From: Chara braunii
Taxonomy: Eukaryota > Streptophyta > Charophyceae > Charales > Characeae
Assembly (NCBI GenBank): GCA_003427395.1
Contig: BFEA01000390.1
Location: forward strand, 1,314,125 to 1,341,374
DNA: 27,250 nt
Direction of reading: 5' to 3'
Part shown: positions 9,957-18,627 of the stretch, piece after piece
How the letters are laid out: every line of letters begins with the position of its first letter
How positions within the stretch are numbered: position 1 is the first letter of the stretch
Notes under the pieces: generated by a model
What the model was told of the DNA's origin: nothing
Database searches by the model: none
What the model saw: the letters and a program-made list of their open reading frames with translations, nothing else
Program-made: the position numbers and the translations under genes

Positions 9957-10622
9957 TTAATTATCGTTGAAAGCGAAAGCCAGGTGAAATTCTTGACACG
10001 CTTCCTCGATCAAGTGAGTTTCTTGCTCCATCAAGAACCCCTCCACTTCTGTTTTCATGGTACCTGCTACTTCGTCCAATATTTGATGCCCTTCCGCTGC
10101 CCTTTTTTCCCTGATTACTCGGAGGACTTCCTCCTCTTTTTCCATAGCCTCTTCCCTCGTTGTCTCTAGAAGGACAGGGACATGCTTGGCCTTTTTCCCT
10201 ACTGGCTTGTATTTGCGAACGCTTCCTTCCGAGATCTTTCTTCTAAAAGAATGAACGGTTGGGACCGTCCTTGGCGCGTCGGCAATCCGCGACTGGATGC
10301 TGACCAGCTTCCCATTTAGGTAGTAGCCCTTTCGAACTTCGCCCTAAAATTTAGCGAGCGCGACCGGGTCCACCCCTACCTTATAATACTCGATGGCGTT
10401 AACCAGTGGCAGTAAGTCGGGGATCTCAAGCATTATCCCTGGCCCCTCATCTCGCCTCTCCTTTGGTCTGGGTAGACTGGCCCCTAGTTCACCTCCGTCT
10501 CCTTTTCTCCCATCATAACGCCCAAAGCGTTGTCCTCCTGTCCCCGCTTTTTCTGTGGCAGTCCCATCTTGACCCACTCCTTGCTGAATGCTTCCTCGAT
10601 CACGATTTCGCCTCTCTCTCAC
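9957..10622 (-). pseudogene. Linker between protease and RT
   Basis: Two minus-strand frames in the same phase (10622-10344 and 10145-9957), with broken sequence between, encode a charged linker. The first contains IPDLLPLVNAIEYYKVGVDP. The second is strongly helical and charged (MEKEEEVLRVIREKRAAEG, then LIEEACQEFHLAFAFNDN). The EFHLAFAFNDN tail leads into the RT domain in the element's sense. No catalytic motif is expected here. The helix-rich stretch may be a coiled coil. Confidence 0.6.
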
Positions 10623-10664
10623 ATCATTTCTATTCTCGCGAAGGCCCCTTTTCTGACACTCTCT

Positions 10665-11327
10665 TCAGAGGACGACGACCATGTTGCTAATCCCCTTTGG
10701 AGTATTGCCCCCTGTCTTAATGAGACGGAGCAGCTCACCACATCCTGTCACCGGGTCCTCTATGTCTACCATGTACGTCCCATCATGCTGGTGCGTTCCT
10801 ATCATTTCCACATTCACACACCGAGGTCTTCCAAGAATTATGTCATGGTCCATTTCGTCCATGACGATCATCCATTGGAAAGACCAGATCGATTCCCCGA
10901 TTCCCGCCTTGACGACGCACTTGGTGATGTATCCGGAGAACGGAATGTCCCCGCCTACTCCTTGGATACTGCCGGTCGTCTCCGTGTTGACCGCACATCT
11001 CGTGATCTTGGCATAGTCTTTTCTAACAAGCGTGATTTCCGCCCCTCCGTCCACCAATGCGTCTGTATGGTGGCTTCCGATTTGCACTTTCAGCTTTCCC
11101 ACAGGTAGCACATAGAAGTTGAGTTTTGTTCCAGGTGGGGTCCTCTTAACTTCCCCACCTTCGCGATCTGGCAAGCTCAGACGAGTATCTGCGAAAGCCT
11201 TTTCCAGGTCTTCTAGATCCCCGGGAATCCTCTGAAGGTTGGCGATTTCTAGCGGTGCCTTCTCCTCCTTTTCTTCTTCCTGAGGTTCTGGACCTTCCTC
11301 TGCCCTTACTCTCCGTCGAGTCAACAA
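10665..11327 (-). pseudogene. Retropepsin-like aspartic protease region
   Basis: This is the longest intact frame of the element (220 codons). It has an acidic N-terminus (EEGPEPQEEEKEEKAPLE), a linker, then VQIGSHHTDALVDGGAEITL at residues 81-100 and MDHDIILGRP further on. The layout is that of a retropepsin: a strand, the catalytic D-x-G loop, a central region and a closing hydrophobic-ILGR motif. Retropepsins normally have D-T-G or D-S-G; here residues 93-95 are D-G-G (11043-11051), so the second position has lost the hydroxyl residue. It could be a family variant or a mutation. The enzyme would cut the gag-pol polyprotein. The start Met is merely the first in the frame. Confidence 0.8.
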
Positions 11328-11464
11328 TTGTCTAAGACCCTTCAGGAGCCTACGACTTGCCTATAGCATCGTCTAGAACGAGATTGAAACCATGGTTCCT
11401 AGCAACTTGCCAAGGGTGTCATCGATCTCATTCAGATTGGAATAGGAATCTGGTACCTGAACTT

Positions 11465-11964
11465 CTATTTGGTTGAGGTGGCCTTGTCCACCAGGCCCTC
11501 CTCTCTAGGTTCCCGTAGACCTTTTTCTGTTCTTGTGCCCTTGTTTCTTGCGTCTTCCATAATTATCTTGTATGACCCCTTCTGTTTTGTCGATCGCTGC
11601 CTCGTCGTCACATTCACCTTATCCCGCCCATTGCCTTTTAGAATAAAATTAGCCTGTGGCCTGCACCCTCGAGCTTGCTCCCAAACGATCTCCGCCACCG
11701 GCTTAGCCTCTACTGCGACGATGTTCAGATTGTTGAGGGCAATTACAGCCCGTCGCATTCCTTCGGGCGCGTTCCAGTTCAATTTTTCTCCTTGGGTCCT
11801 ACGATCTCCCCTTTTAGCGTCCTAGAATATCTTTTCCATACAATATCATGATTGGGCCTTAGGCATGCTCGTACAAAGTGATCGACCATCGCGTAATACC
11901 TGCAATTTTCGTTGGTTGGGTCCCTCCTATTGAGCCCCCGATTAGCCACTCCCATGGAAACCAC
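11465..11964 (-). pseudogene. Gag C-terminal part with zinc knuckle
   Basis: Frame 11964-11779 contains NCRYYAMVDHFVRACLRP, which matches the C-x2-C-x4-H-x4-C zinc knuckle of nucleocapsid except that the second Cys is Tyr (C21, Y24, H29, C34; 11904-11863). The knuckle would bind element RNA. After a frameshift the 11782-11465 frame carries basic and acidic linker sequence leading to protease (GRDKVNVTTRQRSTKQKGSY). Loss of one zinc ligand is consistent with decay of the whole element. Confidence 0.75.
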
Positions 11965-12079
11965 AACTACGTGCGAAGGGAGGGGAGGTCAAGCCACCTT
12001 GGCTTGTGTCGCCTGGGCTTGCATTACCATTAACGCGTTTTCCACTCTCTCGATCTTGTCGTCCACCCCATTAACGCGC

Positions 12080-12697
12080 TCATGCAAACTTTCGATCCCC
12101 CTTTTTGCCTCGTCTCCTTTTCTTGCCGGTTAGATCTATGACCTCTCCTCCTTTTAGCAGGGCCAGAGATTTGGTCACAACCATCTTTTCAGCAATGTCC
12201 GTCACAGTGTTGAAGTCGACATCCCTGGTGTTCATGAATTCCGTGGTCTGTTGGTAAGCCAACAAGATCTTATCTTTATCAAACTCGGTGAACTGCCTAA
12301 GAAAGTACTTACTCATTATACGGTTCATCACTCCAGGGATCCGCAACGCCACGAGCGTGAATTCCCGCATGAAATCGTTATGCGTTGCAAAGTTCTTCCT
12401 TTGCACCACTGCCAACTTGGCCTCCGTTGCCATTTTCTTGGTTGCCAAGTATTTCCTCATCATTATGTCTTGGACCTCCTTCCAGGATCTGCTCGCCGCG
12501 ACAATAGTCATTACGTCCCTACTTGGACTTAGCGATACGTGCAGCCCTAGGTGGTCCACCTTTTCTTCCTTACTCCATCTTAGCATCGCCGCCAGGTTCT
12601 CGTGGTCTATCGGGAATTTTGTGAAGTTTGCCCCGTCAAAAGTCTGCTTCCGCTTCTTTTTGGCATCAGCCATGCACCCCTGATTTTCGTTTAGCAC
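12080..12697 (-). pseudogene. Gag capsid-like domain
   Basis: A 205-codon minus-strand frame reads MADAKKKRKQTFDGANFTKF and continues through SRSWKEVQDIMMRKYLATKK, FATHNDFMREFTLVALRIPG and FLRQFTEFDKDKILLAYQQT to KGGEVIDLTGKKRRRGKKGD. The 'W.e....l...y' and 'f..eF..L' spacing is that of the retrotransposon gag (capsid) domain of Ty3/gypsy elements, which forms the particle shell. The basic C-terminus suits RNA binding before the zinc knuckle. This is among the best preserved parts. A likely start is the Met of MADAKKK at about 12673, not the first Met of the frame. Confidence 0.8.
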
Positions 12698-12778
12698 CGT
12701 GTAAGGGAAGATACCCTTTTTCTGAGTCCTCCCTCATATCCTCTTGCCTCGCCAGCTGTACCGGACCCCTGTCCTTCC

Positions 12779-13344
12779 TTACCCGCTTTCTAGCCCTTCT
12801 CCGACTTTCATCGTGCCTTCAGGGCCAAACCATCCTAGCACCCTCTCTCTTAAGCTCCACAATCCCTCGCACCCCCTCGTGATCATTGGTGTGGTTGCTG
12901 GTCGGCTTGCCCTGATGTCTATAGTTGGCGGGTTATTAGCCTTTTCCGCCTCCCTCTCTAAGGATCTCGTCCTTTCTTTCCCTTTCCTACTCGTCATCCC
13001 TCTATGTTCCCCGGTCCTATCTTTTCTTCATTGCCCGATGTCGTCTTGGTTTCCTCGGCCCGATCTGTTCCTCGTTCTTCGTGCTGCCTATCCCCGTCTT
13101 GCTTTCATTCATCATTTGTTCCAGTAACTTAGCTTTGTACTCAGCCGTCCTTCTTTCTATCTCTGGCAATTTCTTTTGAGCGTCTGTTACTCTCACCTTC
13201 TTTGATAGTGCCCCTTCTGATGTTCGTGGCATCGAGCCAAGTTTCTCCCTTTCTCCCCCCGTTTCGTGGGTTCCTCGCTTGTTCCTTCCGACTTTTCCTG
13301 AGCTTTCTCCTGTTGTAACTTCCTTCCTTCTTTAGAGCCCTCAA
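12779..13344 (-). pseudogene. Gag N-terminal charged region, broken
   Basis: Three short minus-strand frames (13344-13141, 13232-13017, 12997-12779) overlap or follow one another in different phases. All are strongly charged: RRKLRKSRKEQARNPRNGG, DAQKKLPEIERRTAEYKAKL, RKGKERTRSLEREAEKANN. The middle one looks like a coiled coil. They precede the capsid domain in the element's sense and probably represent a broken gag N-terminus or an upstream leader ORF. No family is recognised. Confidence 0.5.
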
Positions 13345-13545
13345 GGTTTGCTGACTTCCGGTTCCTCAGGGTCCCCTCGTTCTGATCTACGTTCTCCCCA
13401 TCAATTCTAACCTCCCTTGCTTCCTTGATCTCCGGCCTCGTCCTCTGTTGCCATTTTTCCTATCCCTGCACATCTTTCTGGAATATGTATACAAGTTAGT
13501 TGCCTGAAAAGAGTATAAGCATGTCTACCCCACTTTGTGGCCTTA

Positions 13546-13618
13546 TGGGTATAGCGAGATTTGAACCTGCGACCATTAGGTTAAAAGCCCAATGCTCTAC
13601 CAACTAAGCTATACACCC
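13546..13618 (-). tRNA. trnK-UUU: Mitochondrial-type tRNA-Lys(UUU), probably a pseudogene copy
   Basis: The minus strand folds as a 73-nt cloverleaf: acceptor GGGTGTA/TATACCC with discriminator A, a D-arm with AGCTTAGTTGGTAGAGC, and anticodon loop CTTTTAA with anticodon UUU at 13585-13583. The sequence is that of plant mitochondrial trnK as I know it. The T-stem reads GCAGG against CTCGC, leaving an A-C mismatch where a perfect stem would have CCTGC. That suggests a decaying nuclear copy, not a functional gene. It is 10 bp from the next tRNA on the same strand. Confidence 0.85.
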
Positions 13619-13628
13619 AAAATCCAGA

Positions 13629-13702
13629 TAGGCTTAGTAGGATTTGAACCTACAATATCACCGTTATGAGCGGTGTGTTTGGACCAATTAAACTATAAGC
13701 CC
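13629..13702 (-). tRNA. trnI-CAU: Mitochondrial-type tRNA-Ile(CAU)
   Basis: The minus strand gives a 74-nt cloverleaf starting GGGCTTATAGTTTAATTGG, with anticodon stem CACCG/CGGTG, loop CTCATAA (anticodon CAU, 13668-13666) and T-arm GTAGG TTCAAAT CCTAC. CAU tRNAs of this sequence in plant mitochondria are the isoleucine type whose anticodon C is modified to lysidine. The stems are intact apart from the first acceptor pair (G-U). It is adjacent to trnK and just upstream of the atp1 fragment on the opposite strand. Confidence 0.85.
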
Positions 13703-13748
13703 AGGAACTTGCTTCAGAAACTACAAAACTACAATGCAAACAAGATTA

Positions 13749-13934
13749 AAAGCGGTGGATAGCCTTGTTCCAATAGGTCGTGGTCAATGAGAACTTATTA
13801 TTGGAGATAGACAAACAGGTAAGACTGCTATAGCTATTGATACTATATTGAATCAGAAGCAGATCAATGCAAAAGGTGCCTCTGAGAAAGAAAAGTTGTA
13901 TTGTGTGTATGTAGCATTTGGTCTGAAGCGTTCA
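13749..13934 (+). pseudogene. atp1: atp1 fragment (mitochondrial ATP synthase alpha subunit)
   Basis: The plus strand reads KAVDSLVPIGRGQ, a TGA stop at 13788-13790, then [20 protein letters not shown] and [20 protein letters not shown]. This is the nucleotide-binding core of the F1 alpha subunit, with the P-loop GDRQTGKT at 13803-13826 (in most homologues [15 protein letters not shown], so TGA replaces the Arg codon CGA). Homology stops after VAFGLKRS, where normal atp1 continues with AIGQKRSTV; the F, L and following residues show decay. About 62 of some 500 codons are present, with neither end of the gene. What follows could be an intron or a recombination junction. Confidence 0.9.
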
Positions 13935-14199
13935 TTGACCAATGAATTTGGAACTTCCAACTCTAAGGCGTTTCCAGCATATAGCGAAGTGATTGAACTC
14001 TCATGTTGCCATGAGAGGGACCCATCTTGAGCCCACACAATAAATCCAAGAACTCTCCTCAAGGGCGGTACCCGTAAGGCCAAGATTTCCCGGCCATTTT
14101 TTACGGGCATAATTTCATTAAAACACAAATAGAGTCAAGAGTTCCATCACTAGGGTCGAAGACAGAGTCGAGCTTAGACGGTCGTAACAAGTGCTCTCT

Positions 14200-14233
14200 G
14201 AACCGTGTGAGATGGTCGCCCATCACACGGCTC
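14200..14233 (+). ncRNA. Group II intron-like hairpin
   Basis: GAACCGTGTGAGATGG pairs with CCCATCACACGGCTC across a short loop. This resembles the conserved domain I hairpin seen in organellar group II introns (GAGCCGT...ACGGCTC type). A second hairpin lies at about 14071-14107, with CCCGTAAGGCC facing GGCC...TTACGGG. Domains V and VI were not found, so this is at most an intron fragment carried in with the mitochondrial insertion. Confidence 0.5.
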
Positions 14234-14611
14234 TCTAACTCAAGTTGCCTTATTATTATATAAATAAAATAAATAAATAAGCCAGAGTGGCCTTCGCGCC
14301 CTTATTTGACTCATTTTGACCCGCGCGAGTTATTTCTTATTTATAAGTTCACCAAGAATGAGTTGAGTCAATTCTCATATATGAATCATCCTTCGGCCTT
14401 AAATATCAAATAAAAGAGGCCTTTACTTCCCGTTGGCAAAATTTTTTTTTCCGGGGGCAGGCAACCAACAGCCCGTATGGGAGATAGGGGCGTTGGTACG
14501 AGTAGACGCCTCAATCTCCTCCGGGGAGGCTCCATCTATTGGTGGGGAGCAACACCTGCGAGAAATCGGTTCCAACATCCCTTACACAACAACCGTTTCA
14601 ATCACACTGAG

Positions 14612-15720
14612 ATGTTTCTGACTGTCTTCCAACCTGCCAGCATTGATTACCCTGAAGGCAGGGGATTGACTGAGCAGGGATTACCCTGAAGACAAGGATT
14701 GACTGAGCAGGCTCAAATAGGGAGGAAAAGGGTTCTGACTGTCTTCCAACTTGCCAGCATTGACTGCATTGAAGACAGGGGATTGCCTGAGCAGGCTCAA
14801 CTAGGGAGCAAAAGGGGCCTCTCCAACCCTTTTGCTGGGCGTCCAAACTGTGAGACCATCTAGCCCCCGTGTCTTCGCTATAACTGTCTCTCCTTCACTG
14901 CTTCATACCACTGGAGATCCACCATTAATAGACCATGGGGCGGAAAGGGGTCAGGGAAGTCCAAGGGGAAGCGCAACAGTATTGCTGCATCCACCTTAGT
15001 CCAATCCTGAAAACAAATGATATGGTATTACCCTCAAGAGGATTGACTGAGCAGGCTCAAATAGGGAGGAAAAGGGTTCTGACTGTTTTCCAACCTGCCA
15101 ACATTGATTGCCCAAAAGACAAGGGATTGACTGAGCAGTCTCATCTAGGGAGGAAAAGAGGCCTCTCCAACCCTTTTGCTGGGCGTCTGAACTGTGAGAC
15201 CATCTAGCCCTCGTGTCTTCGCTATAACTGTTTCTCCCTCACTCATCTCCATACCACTAGAGATCCACCATTAACAGATCGTGGGGCGGAAAGGGGTCGG
15301 GGAAGTCCAAGGGGGAGCGCAGCGGTATTGCTGCATCCACTCTAGTCCAGTCCTGAAAACAGATGATATAGTACTAATCTGAAGATAGGGGATTGACTGA
15401 GCAGGCTCAAATAGGGAGGAAAAAAGTTTCGACTGTCTTCCAACCTACCAGCATTGAGTGCCCTAAAAACAAGGGATTGACTGCGCACGCTCAACTAGGG
15501 AGGAAAAGGGGCCTCTCCAGCCCTTCTGCTGGGCATCCAAACTGTGAGACCATCTAGCCCCCGTGTCTTCGCCATAATTGTCTCTCCCTCACTCTGCTCC
15601 ATACCATTGGAGATCCACTATTAACAGACCATGGGGCAGAAAGGGGTTGGGGAAGTCCAAGGGGGAGTGCATCGGTATTGATGCATCCACCTTAGTCCAA
15701 TCCTGAAAACAAATGATATA
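14612..15720. repeat. ~347-bp tandem repeat, about three copies plus a partial copy
   Basis: The marker CAAATAGGGAGGAAAAGGGTT or a close variant starts at 14714, 15058 and 15408, giving periods of 344 and 350 bp. Copy 3 ends near 15720 with CCTGAAAACAAATGATATA. A partial copy lies at 14612-14713. Each unit has a sub-structure in which GATTGACTGAGCAGGCTCA-like boxes recur about 85-90 bp apart, and contains CTGTGAGACCATCTAGCCC. Copies are about 90% alike by eye. On the minus strand the last copy continues the LINE reading frame, so the unit may derive from the LINE's tail. Confidence 0.9.
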
Positions 15721-16680
15721 CTCTCGTCTCATATTATCCTCTCCGCATTCTGCCTCCTTCCCAACGAACATAAGCCATTCTGCCCCCCTGATCACTTCCC
15801 AACCATGGTGTGGCTTAACCCTTTTGTTCCAAATATGTACGATTAATCAGCCAATCATTCGTGGCGAGGCAGCGGTGTTCTATATGCCATTGCAGGGAGG
15901 CCATCTTTGTCGGTTTGGCCTTTGTGGAGGTGAACCACCGGATGGGGCGGAGGCAGTCCCTTCCCACATTCAGATGGGACATCCAGCACTCCCACACGGT
16001 CCTCTTAAGGTCAACCCAAAGCCGAAGAAGCCGGTAGGTAGTTTCTCAGATAAATCAAACAATTTCTTTTTTTTTCCGGATCTTATTTTGCCCGACGAAT
16101 TACATTGCCATTCCAACGGGTCAATGGGGAGTTCTGCGAGCGGGGTTTCTCAGTGGAAAGCTACCCACTGATCTTGTTCCCCCACTTTTTCTTCTCATCA
16201 TGCGGGTACCTTGCGACGTGATCATTCAATTTCTGACAGAAGAGGATTACCAACACTTCTTCATCCCATACCTCCATCACCCTACCTAAATTCTCACCAT
16301 CCCCCACTGATGCTACCCAGTCCCCTTTTTGAAATCTCGGCCCCCCTCACAAAATACGGACCCAATCCAAGGGAATAGAGAAAATTAATTGATCCAGATT
16401 TGTTCAATGTGGTGACAGTGCTTCAAGTTGGACCTTAATTGATGTGCCGTTTTCCATGTTCTTTCGTCACCATCTCATATGTCCCGGATTCTTGTTACGC
16501 CTCTCCTCACCCAACAGTTCCATGGGGGGATGATGGAACTAGAGTATACTATCCCACTTAGGTCAGTGACGCTCGTATTGCCGAAAAGCGGTTGTCTCAC
16601 CACCTCTTCCCATCTCTCCAGCATCCCTTTGTTAGGCAGCGGGAGTTGGCTCCATGCACATAGGCCGTCCAAGGGTTTTT
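15589..16680 (-). pseudogene. 3' part of a LINE (non-LTR retrotransposon) ORF2, broken
   Basis: Reading right to left: GMLERWEEVVRQPLFGNTSV and RRGVTRIRDI (16672-16475), then after a break LRSNLKHCHHIEQIWIN (about 16430-16380) and GPYFVRGAEISKRG (about 16350), then WFTSTKAKPTKMASLQWHIE and HRCLATNDWLINRTYLEQKG (15935-15815). The 'QPLFGN', 'W..W...G...v.Di' and 'KP.K...LQWri.Hr.LaTndwl' blocks are those of the region after the reverse transcriptase domain of plant-type LINEs, leading to a C-terminal zinc finger region (zf-RVT). The endonuclease and RT domains are absent, as expected of a 5'-truncated insertion, and several frames are needed to read what remains. The final frame (15795-15589, ECGEDNMRREYIICFQDWTK) runs into the tandem repeats. 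Confidence 0.65.
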
Positions 16681-16977
16681 AGGATTCCTGAATCCTAAAT
16701 TTTACTGTCCTCCTCATAACCTCCCCATTTTCGCCATTCAACATTCTGTTTTGGCAGGGACTGCCTACTCCTCTGATGACCTCATTGATTCGGCTTGGCG
16801 CCTAACACGAAATGCGCATAGGATCTCAGGTGGTGTGTCCTGGCACAGTGGGTCCCTACGAGAGAAGGTTAACAACAGTCGTATTTTTCATCACCACTTT
16901 AGGACACCCTTCACCACTTCAATATGCAGCCTGCCTAAACAGGTGGTTTTCAACGTCTTCAGGCCTTTCACCACTTC

Positions 16978-17138
16978 AGGCAGTATGAAAATCCTGAATG
17001 GTCATGAAGAGGTGAAAGGTCCGAAGACCATGAAAACCACCTTTCACCACTTCAAGATGCAGCCTGCCTAAACATGTGGTTTTCAGGGTCTTTGGACCTT
17101 TCACCACTTCACGACCATTCAAGATTTTCAGACTGCCC
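16978..17138. repeat. Inverted repeat, 63-bp arms with 35-bp loop
   Basis: The left arm 16978-17040 (AGGCAGTATGAAAATCCTGA ... TGAAAACCAC) is the reverse complement of the right arm 17076-17138 (GTGGTTTTCAGGGTCTTTGG ... GACTGCCC), with 7 mismatches in 63 positions; several become G-U pairs in RNA. The 35-nt loop contains CTTTCACCACTTCAAGATGC. A diverged direct copy of part of the right arm and loop lies just to the left (about 16915-16978: CTTCAATATGCAGCCTGCCT, GTGGTTTTCAACGTCTTC). It could be a foldback or MITE-type element or a small-RNA precursor hairpin; the sequence does not decide. Confidence 0.85.
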
Positions 17139-17265
17139 AAAACTCTCACTTCATAATTTTCATTCTTGAATTTTCAGCTACCCGATAACCGCTTGTGGGC
17201 GATAATGGCTATCCCAGTCCCTTCTCAATCTCTTTTTAGGCAAAATGGGACTTTAGCTGTATCTC

Positions 17266-18502
17266 CTAGCAAGTGTTATCCTTGCCTCTTCTCAATAATA
17301 TTTCAATCTTACTAGGCCCCTCACCTCTGCGCTTCTCACACCGCCTCCTCGATTTCTGCCTGTTCGGCGGGATCCTCAAACAGTAGGGGCCACCCCTGCG
17401 AGGTAGTTCTCCCCCATCTTTATTTCCCTTAGGAGTGTCGGCTCGTATTTCGAATGGGCCAGTCATGACGTCCCAAACACGAGAATGTCGATGAGTTCTA
17501 GCAACTCCCAAACCCTATTTCCCAGAACGGACCATCATAGAAAATTCCAATTGTTTGGGGCTAAAAATGGTGTATCCATGCCACAGACGCGCTAGCCAGG
17601 TCCCTCGCTCTTGAAAGACTGCCAAAAATCAAGTCTATCATCAAATCGTGGTACCTGGCATAGTAACTGAGTTGTCGGGGTTTGAAATCCCCGCACTTCT
17701 CCCACTTCCACCCTCATCCGTAGTCCCATGTTTCTCCCCACTCGGATTTCCTGGCCTATCCTTGCCAATGCGCGAGCCGCCTGTCGAAAGATTGGCAATA
17801 GCCCATGCCCCTCGGCCATCTCGATCCCTAGCAAGTGCCACCCGATCTCAGGCAAGTACAAAGTCCCTGTTACCCTTAGGAAAGTATACCGATCCTCCAC
17901 AGACCCTCGATAAAATCTCATGCCGCTCCATAAGCATTCCACCATCATTAGGGCATGATTTCTCCCCAAGATTACGACCCGCCATTTCACATTGATTCCT
18001 TTAACCTCGTAGCTCGCAGGGAGTGACACGTCCCACCCACTACCGTTCTCCATAGGCGGGTGAGGGTGTGTGGGTTGTTGTGGCATTCGGACACGCCTTA
18101 TCGCCATTGCTGATCGGCAAGCCCCTTCATGGTCCAAAAAGAAAAGTGAATATATCTCAACTTCCTTTATGCTCCAAAGGCCATCTCGATCCCTAGCAAG
18201 TGCCACCCGATCTCTGGCAAGTACAAAGTGCCTGTTATCCTTAGTAAAGTATACCGATCCTCCCCAGGCCCTCGATTAAATCTCATGCCGCTCCATAAGC
18301 ATTCCACCATCATTAGGGCATGGTTTCTCCCCACGGTTACAACCCGCCATTTCACATTGATTCCTTGAACCTCGTAGCTCGCAGGGAGCGACACGTCCCA
18401 CCCACTACCGTTCCCCATAGGTGGGTGAGGGTGTGTGGGTTGTTGTGGCGTTCGGACACGCCTTATCGCCATTGCCGATCGGCAAGCCCCTTCATGGTCC
18501 AA
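17266..18502 (-). pseudogene. Unknown coding region, downstream half (with duplicated segment)
   Basis: Frame 18502-18167 and frame 18206-17592 encode the same ~110-residue segment twice because of a 365-bp duplication: RSAMAIRRVR, NGSGWDVSLPASYEV, INVKWRVV, ECLWSGMRF and EDRYT, then TGTLYLPEIGWHLLGIEMA. After the second copy the protein continues HGLLPIFRQAARALARIGQE, RVEVGEVRGF and TTQLLCQVPRFDDRLDFWQS. A further frame, 17511-17266, is basic (IPPNRQKSRRRCEKRRGEG). Composition and the conservation between copies are those of a real protein, but I do not recognise the family and see no catalytic motif. It is probably part of a transposable element or a decayed host gene. Confidence 0.55.
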
Positions 18503-18545
18503 AAAGAAAAGTGAATATATCCCGACTTCCTTTATGCCCCATAGG
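17816..18545. repeat. 365-bp tandem duplication (two copies)
   Basis: Copy 1 is 17816-18180 and copy 2 is 18181-18545. Both begin CCATCTCGATCCCTAGCAAG and end near CTTCCTTTATGC, and about 95% of positions match by eye with almost no indels. The unit is not a multiple of three, so the second copy puts the minus-strand coding sequence out of frame. Confidence 0.95.
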
Positions 18546-18627
18546 TCCGCTTGCTACCTTCCCTCCCTTTTGTCTCTTTATTTTTTTCTTGTCTTGCTTT
18601 TATCGTTGCTCTTGTTCCATTCCTTAC

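Larger units (their letters stand above)
5174..13344 (-). mobile_element. Decayed Ty3/gypsy LTR retrotransposon (internal region)
   Basis: On the minus strand the order is gag (13344-12080), zinc knuckle (11904-11863), protease (11327-10665), reverse transcriptase (about 9780-8972), RNase H (about 8890-8414) and integrase (about 8390-6855), followed by an extra ORF (6406-5174). Integrase after RNase H is the defining order of Ty3/gypsy elements. The frame changes at least ten times and stops are frequent, so it cannot be active. The 8.2-kb length is inflated by three tandem duplications and one AT-rich insertion. No LTRs, primer-binding site or polypurine tract could be defended. The right (5') end meets mitochondrial DNA within about 200 bp, so the 5' LTR seems lost or displaced. 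Family resemblance suggests a charophyte-type element, which is inference. Confidence 0.9.
13546..14600. other. Mitochondrial-derived DNA insertion (NUMT)
   Basis: A continuous stretch carries trnK-UUU, trnI-CAU, an internal atp1 fragment and group II intron-like sequence, all of plant mitochondrial type, between a retrotransposon and a tandem array. The neighbouring Ty3 element, LINE and CT/CA microsatellites argue that it is a nuclear insertion and not part of a mitochondrial genome. The left limit is set by the first recognisable tRNA base. The right limit is approximate, just before the 347-bp repeats begin. Confidence 0.75.

Noticed and set aside
13442-13453. Possible primer-binding site (minus strand TGGCAACAGAGG, similar to an initiator tRNA-Met complement)
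   Set aside because: Three of 12 positions differ from the usual TGGTATCAGAGC and no LTR end (CA) sits next to it.
15713-16171. 152-codon plus-strand frame
   Set aside because: It is the antisense of the LINE segments, which carry recognisable motifs on the minus strand.
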